From positions 1 through 64,000 of the forward strand of contig NZ_BMTN01000012.1 of the NCBI RefSeq assembly GCF_014649695.1: a DNA stretch of 64,000 nucleotides. Reading direction: 5' to 3'. The translations under genes were made by a program, and so were the position numbers. Source of the DNA: Streptomyces kurssanovii (GTDB lineage Bacteria > Actinomycetota > Actinomycetes > Streptomycetales > Streptomycetaceae). Below, piece after piece: positions 38,658-48,482 of the stretch; position 1 is the first letter of the stretch, and each line of letters starts with the position of its first letter. The notes under the pieces are model-generated. The model made no database searches. It had not been told where the DNA came from and saw only the letters and a list, made by a program, of their open reading frames with translations.

Positions 38658-40124
38658 TCAGCCCTGCTTGGCCCACCACTCCATGAGCGCCGACACCGCA
38701 GCGTCGCGCTCCATCGGCCCGTTCTCCAGCCGCAGCTCGAGAAGGAACGCGTACGCCTTGCCGATCACAGGGCCAGGGCCGATGCCCAGAACTTCCTGAA
38801 TCTCGTTGCCGTTCAGGTCCGGCCTGATGGCATCCAGCTCCTCCTGCTCCTGGAGCTGCGCAATGCGGTCCTCAAGACCCTCGTAGGCGCGTGACAGGGC
38901 CGCCGCCTTCCTCTTGTTCCGCGTGGTGCAGTCGGAGCGGGTCAGCTTGTGCAGGCGGTCCAGAAGCGGGCCGGCGTCACGCACATACCGTCGCACAGCG
39001 GAGTCGGTCCACTCACCGGTTCCATAGCCATGGAAACGCAGATGCAGCTCCACGAGCCGCGAGACGTCCCTGATCATCTCGTTCGAGTACTTCAGCGACG
39101 TCATGCGCTTCTTGGTCATCTTCGCCCCCACCACCTCGTGGTGATGGAAGGAGACCCGGCCGTCCTGCTCGAAGCGGCGAGTCCGGGGCTTACCGATGTC
39201 GTGCAGCAGCGCGGCCAGCCGGAGCACCAGATCGGGCCCGTCCTCCTCGAGGGCGATGGCCTGGTCCAGCACGGTCAGCGAGTGCTCGTAGACGTCCTTG
39301 TGCCGATGATGCTCGTCACTCTCCAGACGGAGCGCCGGCAGCTCGGGCAGCACACGGGTGGCAAGGCCCGTGTCGACGAGGAGCGACAGTCCCTTACGGG
39401 GGTGTCCGGACAGGAGCAGCTTGTTGAACTCGTCACGCACCCGTTCGGCGGAGACGATCTCGATGCGCTCCGCCATGGCCTTCATGGCAGCGACGACGTC
39501 CGGCGCCACCTCGAAGTCGAGCTGCGCGGCGAACCGGGCGGCCCTCATCATCCGCAGCGGGTCGTCGGAGAATGACTCCTCGGGAGTCCCGGGCGTGCGC
39601 AGCACCTTCGCGGCAAGGTCCTTGAGGCCCCCGTGGGGATCGATGAACTCCTTGGCCGGCAGCGCAACGGCCATCGCGTTGACCGTGAAGTCCCGCCGGA
39701 CCAGGTCCTCCTCGATCGAGTCGCCGTAGGACACCTCCGGCTTACGTGACGTCCGGTCGTATGCCTCCGAGCGGTACGTCGTCACCTCGATCTGGAAGGG
39801 CTGAACCGCGTCACCGACGCGTCCGGCCTTCTGAGCACCGACCGTGCCGAAGGCGATACCGACGTCCCACACCGAATCCGCCCACGGACGGACGATCTTC
39901 AGCACATCCTCGGGACGGGCGTCCGTCGTAAAGTCGAGGTCATTGCCGAGCCGACCGAGCAACGCATCACGGACCGACCCTCCGACCAGGGCAAGACTGA
40001 ATCCGGCATCCTGGAAACGGCGCGCCAGGTCGTCGGCGACGGGTGACACCCGCAGCAGTTCGCTCACCGCGCGGTGTTGCGCCTGGCTCAGGGCAGTGGG
40101 GTTGTCTTCATTGGCGTTCGGCAC
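38658..40124 (-). CDS. cca: CCA tRNA nucleotidyltransferase
   Basis: This 488-residue enzyme adds or repairs the CCA end of tRNAs. The nucleotidyltransferase head has VGGSVRDALLGR with the metal-binding pair DLDFTT (about residues 44-66), the RRDFTVNAMA and DPLRMMRAARFAAQL motifs, and a C-terminal HD domain with LLHDIGKP near 270. GTG 40124 is chosen because homologues begin at PNANEDNP; there is only a weak ribosome site, and the frame is open to 40217. The same neighbourhood (cca, DUF6049, murJ, sigM) exists in mycobacteria. Confidence 0.92.
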   Translation of the reverse strand: MPNANEDNPTALSQAQHRAVSELLRVSPVADDLARRFQDAGFSLALVGGSVRDALLGRLGNDLDFTTDARPEDVLKIVRPWADSVWDVGIAFGTVGAQKAGRVGDAVQPFQIEVTTYRSEAYDRTSRKPEVSYGDSIEEDLVRRDFTVNAMAVALPAKEFIDPHGGLKDLAAKVLRTPGTPEESFSDDPLRMMRAARFAAQLDFEVAPDVVAAMKAMAERIEIVSAERVRDEFNKLLLSGHPRKGLSLLVDTGLATRVLPELPALRLESDEHHRHKDVYEHSLTVLDQAIALEEDGPDLVLRLAALLHDIGKPRTRRFEQDGRVSFHHHEVVGAKMTKKRMTSLKYSNEMIRDVSRLVELHLRFHGYGTGEWTDSAVRRYVRDAGPLLDRLHKLTRSDCTTRNKRKAAALSRAYEGLEDRIAQLQEQEELDAIRPDLNGNEIQEVLGIGPGPVIGKAYAFLLELRLENGPMERDAAVSALMEWWAKQG

Positions 40125-40303
40125 AACAGAAAAGGGTACGTGCCCGGGCCGACCGGGTCGTCCCCGTTTCCGGCGCCCCGCCGGTCCGTTCCGATCTTGT
40201 GGGGCACTCCGCGGCACTTGAACACAGCGGGCCTCGTTACCATGCGTGGACGCAAGAGCAGAGAACCACCAAGGACAGCAGACGACGAGGGACGGGCGAG
40301 CGC

Positions 40304-42631
40304 GTGGCCGAGGCGGCAGACTTCCAGGGGATGCGTAGTTCTCCTGCGCGCCGGTGGCTGCGTCGCACAGCCTCCCTGATCACCGGCGTGCCACTCCTGA
40401 CCGGGCTGATGTGCGGCCCGGCAGCACCCGCGGCACATGCCGCGGAACCCACCGGATCCCGGACCGTGGATGTGTCGCTGGACACGGTGACGCCGGAAGC
40501 GCCCGGGAAGGACGACACGATCACGGTCTCGGGGACCGTGGTCAACGAGGGTCGACGAACGATCACAGGCGCACACGTCGATCTCCGGGTGGGCCCCAAG
40601 CTGGCCGGCAGAACAGGCATCGACCGGGCCGCCGAGAGGACCGGCTACACCTACGGTGTGGACGGCCCGACGGTCGATGACAAGTACAGCGTCGAGCTCC
40701 CGAAGCTCGCCTCGGGCATCAGTTACGACTTCAAGCTCTCGGTGCCCGCCGAGGAACTCGACCTCGACGACAACGGCGGCGTCTACGAGCTCGGTGTGTC
40801 CCTGACGGGGCAGACCTCGAGCCAGTCCTTCGAGCGCGTCCTCGGCATCGAGCGGACCTTCCTTCCGTGGCAGCCGGAGGGCCTGGAGAAGAAGACACGA
40901 CTCACCTATCTCTGGCCGCTGATCTCCTCGACCCACCTCACATCGGAAACCGGCTCGGACGAACAGCAGACCCCGGTCTTCGAGGACGAGGCGCTGGCGG
41001 CCGAGCTTGCTCCCGGCGGGCGGCTCGACCAGCTGGTGTCACTCGGCAAGGAGCTGCCGGTCACCTGGGTCATCGACCCCGACCTTCTGGCCACCGTCGA
41101 CGCCATGACGCGGAGCTACCGGGTCAAGAGCGGGGACTCCACGGTCGCCGGCAGGAACCAGGCCGTCGCCAAGGGATGGCTGAGCTCTGTCGAGGCCGCG
41201 GTACAGGGCAAGAAGGTGGTTGCCCTCCCGTTCGCGGACCCGGATCTCGCCTCGCTGGCGCACAGGGGCAAGTCGGTCTCCGGCTCGCTCAGCCATCTCC
41301 AGCCGGCCACCCAAGTGGCGGAGATCACAGTGGAGACGATTCTCCATGTGAAGCCCTCCGTCGACTTCGCCTGGCCGGTGGACGGCGCGATCGACTCGTC
41401 GATCGTGGATGTGGCCACCTCGGCCGGGGCCCACAAGGTGATCGCGCGGAGCGACAGCCTCCAGGACAACCTGTCGTACACCCCCACCGCGGCCCGTCCC
41501 ATCGGTGGCGGCACCACGGCCGTGGTCGCGGACGCCCGCCTGTCGACCGCCTTCCAGGGCGACATGACGGACGCGGGCGACTCCACGCTCGCGGTTCAGA
41601 AATTCCTGGCACAGTCGCTGGCACTCAGCCTCCAGGACCCCGAGAAGCAGCGAAGCATCGTCGTCGCCCCGCAGCGCGTGCCCACAGTTGCCCAGGCCCA
41701 GTCCATGGCGCGCGCCCTGCGTGCCCTCGGGCCCAAGCGCTGGACACAGCCGCTGGACCTGGTGGCGGCGGCGTCCGCCGAACCGGACACCGATGCGAAC
41801 ACCAAGGTGCCCAGCGCTACCGAGTACCCTGCACGGCTGCGCCGACAGGAGCTCCCGGTCCAGGCCTTCGAGGACATCGGCGAGACACAGAGCACGCTGG
41901 ACAAGTTCAAGGTCATCCTCACCTTCGCCGACCGGGTGGAAGCCCCCTTCGGCAGGGCGATCGACCGTGAGCTGTCGACGGCGTGGCGGGGCAAGCCCGA
42001 GGCTGCTCAGCGCTACCGCGACGAGGTCCAGTCCTATCTGCGGAGCCTCACCGAAGAGGTCCGGCTGATCGAGAAGTCGGATGTGACCCTCTCCGGTCGC
42101 AGTGCGACCATCCCGGTCACGGTGCAGAACCAGCTGGTCCAGGGCATCGACGACCTTGTGCTGCGGCTGAGGTCCAACAACCCGAACCGTCTCCACTTCG
42201 ATGGGGACAAGGGCATGGCGGAGCAGCCGATCAAGGTCGAGGGAGGCCACAGCCAGTCGGTGAAGTTCCCGGCGGCCGCCAATGCCAACGGTCAGGTCCA
42301 GATGACCGCGCAGCTCTTCACGAAGGACGGCACACCGTACGGCCCCGAAATGTCGTTCACGGTGAGGGTCTCCGAGATCACTCCGACCGTCATGCTCGTC
42401 ATCGCCGGCGGTGTTCTCCTGCTCGTCCTCGCAGGCATCAGGATGTACACCCAGCGCAAGCGCGCTGCCGCTGCGGAGACCGGCGATGCCGCGGAGCCCG
42501 GGACGTCGGACACGCCGGACACAGAGGGCGGCGGCAGCGGCTCGGGTCCAGGGCAGCCGAGTGACCTCGCCCCTGACACCGGACCGCAAAGCGGCAACCC
42601 GTCCGGCGCTGGTGAGAAAGTGGACCGTTGA
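40304..42631 (+). CDS. DUF6049 secreted/membrane-anchored protein
   Basis: This is about 775 residues from GTG 40304 (ATG 40331 is an alternative). A signal peptide (basic R-R-W-L-R-R then a hydrophobic run to AHAA) precedes a large outside region with immunoglobulin-like beta domains near both ends and a mixed domain between. A single C-terminal membrane helix (about 704-724, VMLVIAGGVLLLVLAGI) is followed by a basic, then acidic, cytoplasmic tail. The family is conserved next to murJ in actinobacteria, corresponding to Rv3909 of M. tuberculosis; the function is not known but a role in wall export is suggested by context. Confidence 0.85.
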   Translation: MAEAADFQGMRSSPARRWLRRTASLITGVPLLTGLMCGPAAPAAHAAEPTGSRTVDVSLDTVTPEAPGKDDTITVSGTVVNEGRRTITGAHVDLRVGPKLAGRTGIDRAAERTGYTYGVDGPTVDDKYSVELPKLASGISYDFKLSVPAEELDLDDNGGVYELGVSLTGQTSSQSFERVLGIERTFLPWQPEGLEKKTRLTYLWPLISSTHLTSETGSDEQQTPVFEDEALAAELAPGGRLDQLVSLGKELPVTWVIDPDLLATVDAMTRSYRVKSGDSTVAGRNQAVAKGWLSSVEAAVQGKKVVALPFADPDLASLAHRGKSVSGSLSHLQPATQVAEITVETILHVKPSVDFAWPVDGAIDSSIVDVATSAGAHKVIARSDSLQDNLSYTPTAARPIGGGTTAVVADARLSTAFQGDMTDAGDSTLAVQKFLAQSLALSLQDPEKQRSIVVAPQRVPTVAQAQSMARALRALGPKRWTQPLDLVAAASAEPDTDANTKVPSATEYPARLRRQELPVQAFEDIGETQSTLDKFKVILTFADRVEAPFGRAIDRELSTAWRGKPEAAQRYRDEVQSYLRSLTEEVRLIEKSDVTLSGRSATIPVTVQNQLVQGIDDLVLRLRSNNPNRLHFDGDKGMAEQPIKVEGGHSQSVKFPAAANANGQVQMTAQLFTKDGTPYGPEMSFTVRVSEITPTVMLVIAGGVLLLVLAGIRMYTQRKRAAAAETGDAAEPGTSDTPDTEGGGSGSGPGQPSDLAPDTGPQSGNPSGAGEKVDR

Positions 42632-42676
42632 GCGATGTCGTGGCCGGTCGGCCGGGGACGATGAGGTGGGGTAGTC

Positions 42677-44821
42677 ATGAACGCGCCGTACGACGGTGAC
42701 CGCGGTCAGGGCGCGGGCGGTGACCCCGCAGGGTCCTTTCCGCCGCAGCAGCCCTCGTCAGACCCGTATGCGCAGGACCCCTATGTCCAGGACGCCTACG
42801 CACCGGATCCCTTCCAGGCTCAGGACCTCGCGGCTCAGGACCCGGTGGACGAAGCGCTCTACGACCGCTCCGCGCACCCCCCACCGCCCCCCGGCACTTA
42901 CGAGGAGCCGCAGCCGCTCTACCAGCAGCCCGCGACGCCCCAGTACGCCCCCGACCCCCGCATCTGGGCGCAGACCCCGCCACCGGAGCCCGAAGGCCCC
43001 TCCCGCCACCTCCCGTACGGCGACGACGCGCGGACCACACAGTTCACAGGGGTCGACGACCTGGTCACGCGGGCCGGCGAGGAGAAGCCGGAGCCTGACG
43101 CGTTCGCTCATCTCCTCAAGGACCAGCAGTCCTCGGTGCCGCCGCCCGCTGCCGAACCGATGCCGGCGCCGCCTGCGCCCAAGAAGCCCGCCGGCCGGGC
43201 CACGGGCCTGCTGAAGTCGAGTGCTGTGATGGCGGCCGGAACCCTGGTCTCCCGCCTCACGGGCTTCGTACGCAGTCTCGTGATCACCGCCGCCCTCGGC
43301 GCCGCGCTCCTCGGCGACACGTACACCATCGCCTACACGCTGCCGACGATGATCTACATCCTCACGGTCGGCGGCGGGCTCAACTCCGTCTTCGTCCCGC
43401 AGCTGGTCCGTGCGATGAAGAACGACGATGACGGCGGCGAGGCCTACGCCAACCGTCTGCTCACGCTGGTGATGGTGGCTCTCGGCGCGATCGTCGCCGT
43501 CGCGGTCTTCGCGGCACCGCTGCTGATCCGGCTGATGTCGGACACGATCGCGAGCGATCAGGCGGCCAACAGCGTCGCGGTCACATTCGCCCGCTACTGC
43601 CTGCCCACGATCTTCTTCATGGGCGTCCATGTGGTCATGGGCCAGATCCTCAACGCCCGCGGCAGGTTCGGCGCGATGATGTGGACCCCGGTCCTGAACA
43701 ACATCGTCATGATCACCACCTTCGGGCTGTTCATCTGGGTGTACGGCACCTCTGCCGAATCCCAGATGGGCGTGCAGACGATTCCCGCGGAGGGTGTCCG
43801 GCTGCTGGGCATCGGGACGCTGCTCGGTCTCGTCGTCCAGGCACTGGCGATGATCCCGTACCTGCGGGAGACAGGCTTCCGCTTCCGTCCCCGGTTCGAC
43901 TGGAAGGGGCACGGGCTCGGCAAGACCGTGAAGCTGGCCAAGTGGACGGTCCTCTTCGTCCTGGCGAACCAGGCGGGAGTGCTGGTCGTCACCCAGCTCG
44001 CCACGGCCGCGGGCGAGGCGTCCGGAAAGCAGGGCGCAGGCTTCATCGCCTACACCAACGCCCAGCTGATCTGGGGCATGCCGCAGGCCATCATCACCGT
44101 CTCCGTCATGGCTGCGCTGCTGCCGCGCATCTCCCGCGCGGCCCACGACAACGATCCCGGTGCCGTCCGCGACGACATCTCCCAGGGCCTTCGCAATTCG
44201 GCCGTCGCCATCGTTCCCGTGTCGTTCGCGTTCCTCGCGCTCGGACTGCCCATGTCGACGCTGCTCTTCGCCTCCACCGGTACCGAGGCGGCCCGGGGCA
44301 TGGGCTTCATCCTCATGGCCTTCGGACTCGGCCTCATCCCGTACTCCGTGCAATACGTGGTGCTGCGGGGCTTCTACGCCTACGAGGACACCCGGACGCC
44401 CTTCTACAACACGGTCATCGTCGCCGTCGTCAACGCCGGTGCGTCCGCCCTTTGTTACGTGCTGCTGCCCGCCCAGTGGGCGGTGGTCGGCATGGCCGCC
44501 TCCTACGGCCTCGCCTACGCCGTCGGTGTCGGCGTCGCCTGGCGGAGGCTCAAGAACCGTCTCGGCGGCGATCTGGACGGGGCCCACATCATGCGCACCT
44601 ATGCACGGCTGTCCATGGCGTCCGTCCCCGCGGCAGTGGTCGGCGGCGCCGTGGCCTACGGCATTCTGATGGGACTCGGCAGCGGAGCGGGGGGCTCCGT
44701 GGTCGCGCTCGTCGTCGGCGGCGTCGCACTGCTGGGAGTCTTCTTCGTGGCTGCGAAGCGGATGCGTATCGAGGAACTCAACGCCATGGTCGGCATGGTC
44801 CGTGGCCGGCTCGGCCGCTAG
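42677..44821 (+). CDS. murJ: Lipid II flippase MurJ with long N-terminal extension
   Basis: This 714-residue protein has a disordered Pro/Gln/Asp-rich cytoplasmic segment of about 170 residues followed by fourteen predicted helices of the MOP flippase fold. MurJ marks are SSAVMAAGTLVSRLTGFVRS (start of the core, shown as TLVSRLTGFVR), the GGGLNSVFVPQL loop and GILNARGRF-like QILNARGRF near 330. It moves lipid-linked wall precursor across the membrane. Unlike M. tuberculosis MviN, where flippase and pseudokinase are one protein, here the pseudokinase is the next gene. Confidence 0.94.
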   Translation: MNAPYDGDRGQGAGGDPAGSFPPQQPSSDPYAQDPYVQDAYAPDPFQAQDLAAQDPVDEALYDRSAHPPPPPGTYEEPQPLYQQPATPQYAPDPRIWAQTPPPEPEGPSRHLPYGDDARTTQFTGVDDLVTRAGEEKPEPDAFAHLLKDQQSSVPPPAAEPMPAPPAPKKPAGRATGLLKSSAVMAAGTLVSRLTGFVRSLVITAALGAALLGDTYTIAYTLPTMIYILTVGGGLNSVFVPQLVRAMKNDDDGGEAYANRLLTLVMVALGAIVAVAVFAAPLLIRLMSDTIASDQAANSVAVTFARYCLPTIFFMGVHVVMGQILNARGRFGAMMWTPVLNNIVMITTFGLFIWVYGTSAESQMGVQTIPAEGVRLLGIGTLLGLVVQALAMIPYLRETGFRFRPRFDWKGHGLGKTVKLAKWTVLFVLANQAGVLVVTQLATAAGEASGKQGAGFIAYTNAQLIWGMPQAIITVSVMAALLPRISRAAHDNDPGAVRDDISQGLRNSAVAIVPVSFAFLALGLPMSTLLFASTGTEAARGMGFILMAFGLGLIPYSVQYVVLRGFYAYEDTRTPFYNTVIVAVVNAGASALCYVLLPAQWAVVGMAASYGLAYAVGVGVAWRRLKNRLGGDLDGAHIMRTYARLSMASVPAAVVGGAVAYGILMGLGSGAGGSVVALVVGGVALLGVFFVAAKRMRIEELNAMVGMVRGRLGR

Positions 44822-44969
44822 ACGTCGTCACACGTACGCCGACGGCCGGCTGCGGGCAGGTTCCGCACAACCATCGTCGGGCGCCGTGTGTCGTGCATAG
44901 CGTCGGACTGTGGGCACAATTGGCATGGCTGTTGGACATGGCGCAACGGATGGGGAGGCAGGAACGACG

Positions 44970-46724
44970 GTGGCGGAACGTAGCACGGCTGCCGTCGACG
45001 TGGCCGACAACGGCGGGGACGAACCGCTGACCGCGAAGGCGGGCAAGGCCACGACCGACGGGGCGGCAGACACTCAGGCGGCAGAGTCTCCGGCAGCGGG
45101 ATCTCAAGACGCGGCGGAAAAGGCCGCGCTCGACAGGGACGGCGAACGGCAGGGCGGCGAACCGTCCTACTCGACGCCCGAACTTCACAGCGGCCACAAA
45201 CTCGCCAGACGCTATCGGCTCGAGGAGTGCGTCACCCGTCTGGACGGTTTCAGCAGTTGGCGCGCCGTCGACGAGAAACTCCGGCGCGCGGTCGGCGTGC
45301 ACATCCTGCCGGCCGACCACCCCCGAGCACGCTCGGTTCTGGCGGCTGCCAGGTCCTCAGCCCTCCTCGGCGACCCCCGGTTCGTCCAGGTCCTCGACGC
45401 GGTCGAGGAGAACGACCTCGTCTACGTCGTGCACGAATGGCTGCCCGACGCCGTCGAGCTGACCGCCCTCCTGGCCGCCGGCCCGTTCGAGCCGCACGAC
45501 GCGTACCAGCTCGTCGACCAGATCTCCCAGGCGATGGCTGCCGCCCACCGGGAGGGACTCGCCCATCTGAGGCTCACCCCCGGTGCTGTGCTGCGCACCT
45601 CGACAGGGCAGTACCGGATCCGCGGACTGGCGGTGAACGCCGCCCTGCGCGGTATCTCCGTCGACGGCCCCCAGCGCACCGACACCGAAGCCATCGGTGC
45701 CCTCCTGTACGCGGCACTCACGCAGCGCTGGCCGTACGAGAACGACGCGTACGGCCTCACCGGCCTCCCCAAGGGAGTCGGCCTCGTCGCTCCCGACCAG
45801 GTGCGGGCCGGCGTCCACCGCGGCCTGTCCGAGCTGGCCATGCGCGCCCTGGTCAACGACGGCGCCACCGCGTCCCGCCAGGAACCGCCCTGCACGACGC
45901 CTGACGAACTGGCCAAGGCCGTCGCCGCGATGCCGCGCATCCGCCCGCCGGAGCCGGCCTTCACGGCGCCACCCGAGTACCAGCGCACGACCTATCAGCA
46001 GGGCAACTACGCCCGCCCCGCGCCCATGCCGGGAGTCGGCGCCACCCAGCCGACGCCGACTCCGCCGCCGCCCCTGCAGACCCGTACGGGCAAGGCCCTC
46101 AAGTGGGCCGTATCGGCACTCCTCATCGCCGCTCTCGGACTCGGTAGCTGGCAGGTCGCCGACAAGTTGCTGGACAACCGCAACGGCTCGGACGAGCCCG
46201 GAACCTCGGAGACCGAGACCACGAACCAGGACGGGGACAAGCCCGACGCACCCGTGCCTCTGGCCGTCCAGGGCGCCCAGGAGTACGCACCGGACGGGTC
46301 GCCGCAGAACGCGAACAACGTCGGGGCCACTCATGACTCGGACAGCACCACCTATTGGCGGAGCCGGAGCTACTTCGACGGACCGGATCTGGTGCCGTCC
46401 GTGAAGCAGGGCGTCGGCATCGTCTACGACCTCGGTTCCGACAAAGACGTCGCCGGCGCGTCCATAGCGTTGCGCTACGGCGGAGACCACACCACCATCA
46501 GCGTCTACGCCGTTGATTCGCTGAATCCGTCCGGTCCGGTCAGCTCCATGAAGCAGATCGCAACCGGCCGTACCAGCGATTCCACTCTGAAGGTGACCGC
46601 CAAGGCGCCGGTGAAGAGCCGGTACGTGCTGCTGTGGATGACGGCGATGCCGTACTCGCCGCAGGACGAGTACAGCGATCCGGGCTACAAGCAGGGCATC
46701 ACGGACGTCGCCTTCACCGGCTGA
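44970..46724 (+). CDS. Membrane pseudokinase paired with MurJ
   Basis: This is about 584 residues from GTG 44970 (AGGA seven bases upstream); GTG 44910 would add 20. The order is: disordered N-terminus (1-70), protein kinase-like domain (about 75-330), Pro-rich linker, one membrane helix (near 390) and an outside beta-sandwich domain (about 430-580) like the carbohydrate-binding domain of mycobacterial MviN. The kinase is degenerate: the catalytic HRD loop reads HLRLTP and DFG reads IRGL, so it should not phosphorylate. By analogy with MviN, it may recruit an FHA protein and regulate MurJ. Confidence 0.85.
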   Translation: MAERSTAAVDVADNGGDEPLTAKAGKATTDGAADTQAAESPAAGSQDAAEKAALDRDGERQGGEPSYSTPELHSGHKLARRYRLEECVTRLDGFSSWRAVDEKLRRAVGVHILPADHPRARSVLAAARSSALLGDPRFVQVLDAVEENDLVYVVHEWLPDAVELTALLAAGPFEPHDAYQLVDQISQAMAAAHREGLAHLRLTPGAVLRTSTGQYRIRGLAVNAALRGISVDGPQRTDTEAIGALLYAALTQRWPYENDAYGLTGLPKGVGLVAPDQVRAGVHRGLSELAMRALVNDGATASRQEPPCTTPDELAKAVAAMPRIRPPEPAFTAPPEYQRTTYQQGNYARPAPMPGVGATQPTPTPPPPLQTRTGKALKWAVSALLIAALGLGSWQVADKLLDNRNGSDEPGTSETETTNQDGDKPDAPVPLAVQGAQEYAPDGSPQNANNVGATHDSDSTTYWRSRSYFDGPDLVPSVKQGVGIVYDLGSDKDVAGASIALRYGGDHTTISVYAVDSLNPSGPVSSMKQIATGRTSDSTLKVTAKAPVKSRYVLLWMTAMPYSPQDEYSDPGYKQGITDVAFTG

Positions 46725-46733
46725 CACGGAGGT

Positions 46734-47456
46734 ATGGGAGGGGGCTCACCGTTGGACGACGCGACACTCGGAGACGTAAGCGACCAGGATCTGCTGGCCC
46801 GCCACGTCGACGGGGACCCGGACGCCTTCGGTGAGCTCGTGCGTCGCCACCGCGACAGGCTGTGGGCCGTGGCCTTGCGCACCTTGGGGGACCGTGAAGA
46901 GGCCGCCGACGCGGTTCAGGACGCTCTCGTATCGGCCTTCCGCGCGGCGCACACCTTCCGGGGCCAGTCGGCCGTCACGACGTGGCTGCACCGCATCACG
47001 GTCAATGCCTGCCTGGACCGCGCCCGGAAGGCTGCCTCACGCAAGACCTCGCCCGTGGACGACACGGAGCGCCTGGAGCAGCTCCTGGAGCCCCACGAGT
47101 CGGCAGAGGCTCCCGCCGAGCGTCACGATCTTCACCGGGAGCTCTTGGCCGCCCTGGCGAAACTCCCGGTGGACCAGCGCGCGGCGCTGGTACTCGTGGA
47201 CATGCAGGGCTATCCCGTCGCCGAAGCCGCGCGCCTGCTGGATGTCCCCACGGGAACGGTGAAGAGCCGCTGTGCCCGGGGCCGCGCACGGCTCCTGCCC
47301 ATGCTCGCGCATCTGCGTGGTCAGGCCGGGGATAACACCGACCTCACCATGGGAAGGAACCGGACGCCGGGGACATCCGTCCCACCGGCGTCTGGACCAA
47401 GAGAGACAGGGCCGAGTGACCCTGCGGCAGTGAAGGGCGGAGGTGGGCGCGCGTGA
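46734..47456 (+). CDS. sigM: ECF RNA polymerase sigma factor SigM
   Basis: This 240-residue sigma-70 family factor has region 2 at about 20-90 (FGELVRRHRDRLWAVALR, then DAVQDALVSAFRA) and region 4 at about 135-190 (LPVDQRAALVLVDMQGY, VPTGTVKSRCARGRARL). ATG 46734 is only one base from a GGAGG, while TTG 46752 has GGGAGGGG eight bases ahead and may be the true start. The stop overlaps the next gene by four bases. The gene order murJ-sigM-anti-sigma-trxB-trxA is the same as in M. tuberculosis, which supports the name. Confidence 0.92.
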   Translation: MGGGSPLDDATLGDVSDQDLLARHVDGDPDAFGELVRRHRDRLWAVALRTLGDREEAADAVQDALVSAFRAAHTFRGQSAVTTWLHRITVNACLDRARKAASRKTSPVDDTERLEQLLEPHESAEAPAERHDLHRELLAALAKLPVDQRAALVLVDMQGYPVAEAARLLDVPTGTVKSRCARGRARLLPMLAHLRGQAGDNTDLTMGRNRTPGTSVPPASGPRETGPSDPAAVKGGGGRA

Positions 47457-48358
47457 CATCGACCGACACGACAGGGCACCCGCACGTCTCGGAAATCTCC
47501 GACCTCACCGAAGGCCTTCTCCCGCCGGCACGCACGGCCGAGGTGCGCCGTCACCTCGACGACTGTCCGCTGTGCGCCGACGTGCAGACGTCTCTGGAAG
47601 AGATCCGTGGTCTGTTGGGCACCCTGCCGGGGCCTCCACGCATGCCTGCCGACATCGTCGGCCGAATCGATGCCGCTCTGGCCGCAGAGGCTCTCCTCGA
47701 AGCCACGGCACCTGAAGATCGAGCGCATGTTTCACGTGAAACAGTGCCTCGCTCGCCGGCAGCAGAGACTGCATCGACGTCCGTCCGACCGGCAGGACAC
47801 CCCCGTGCGGCGACCGGTCCGGGTCGAAACGGCCGGGCTCGTCGTCGACGCGGTGCCGTTCTCGGCGCCGTCTTCGGGGCCGCCGCGGTAGGCGTCGGGG
47901 TGATGTTCCTCCAGTCGGCCCAGACGAACACCGCCAACGACGCTTCGGCTGCCAAGAAGGAGACGAGTGTGAGCTCCGCGGCGCGGGACACCGTGGAGTT
48001 CTCCGGCAGCACCCTCGAAAGTCGGGTCCAGTCACTGCTGACGGCCGGACCGGCGCCAGAGGCCGAGCCCAGGATCGAGAAGGCCCCCTCCCTCGAGAGC
48101 GGACCCGCCACGATGTCGCCCAAGGACGCTCCGGACGCCGCGGTGCCTGCCTGTGTTCAGCAGGGAACCGGCAGGACGGACGGCCCCATCGCCGCTGAGC
48201 GGGGCACTTATGAAGGCGTCAACGCCTACCTCGTCCTGATGGCACACGCCAAGGACAGCACCCAGGTCCAGGCCTACGTCGTCGATGCCGCCTGCGTGGA
48301 TCACGCGGCGAAGTCGCCCGGAGAGCTGCTCCACACGGAGTCCTATCCCCGCCCTTGA
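47453..48358 (+). CDS. Anti-sigma factor (zinc-type, membrane) for SigM
   Basis: This 301-residue protein starts at GTG 47453, overlapping the sigM stop. The N-terminal domain holds the HxxxCxxC motif of zinc-associated anti-sigma factors (HLDDCPLC, about residues 34-41). One membrane helix is at about 135-152 (after a basic RARRRRG), and the outside part is Ala/Ser/Pro-rich with two Cys (VPACVQQ, DAACVD). It should hold SigM inactive until an envelope or thiol signal. Remarkably, the coding sequence contains parS site 7, read as HVSRET near residue 92. Confidence 0.9.
   Translation: MTSTDTTGHPHVSEISDLTEGLLPPARTAEVRRHLDDCPLCADVQTSLEEIRGLLGTLPGPPRMPADIVGRIDAALAAEALLEATAPEDRAHVSRETVPRSPAAETASTSVRPAGHPRAATGPGRNGRARRRRGAVLGAVFGAAAVGVGVMFLQSAQTNTANDASAAKKETSVSSAARDTVEFSGSTLESRVQSLLTAGPAPEAEPRIEKAPSLESGPATMSPKDAPDAAVPACVQQGTGRTDGPIAAERGTYEGVNAYLVLMAHAKDSTQVQAYVVDAACVDHAAKSPGELLHTESYPRP
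47729..47742. other. parS site 7 (inside the anti-sigma gene)
   Basis: Perfect palindrome gtttcacgtgaaac within the coding sequence, encoding part of HVSRET. Confidence 0.95.
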
Positions 48359-48386
48359 GACATCGTCTGTGCCGCTCCGGCTTCAC

Positions 48387-48413
48387 GGGAATGCAAGCCC
48401 CGTAGGATCCGTT
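48387..48413 (+). promoter_or_regulatory. SigR-type promoter of trxBA
   Basis: GGGAAT (48387-48392) is followed after exactly 18 bases by GTT (48411-48413), matching the SigR consensus GGAAT-N18/19-GTT of Streptomyces. It lies about 70 bases before the trxB start. In S. coelicolor trxBA is a known SigR target induced by disulfide stress. Confidence 0.85.
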
Positions 48414-48482
48414 GGGTGGGGTGAGAGTCCATGAACCCGCCCCGTAGGCAGTAGGCAGTCTGCAGAGACGAGGAACCAACCC

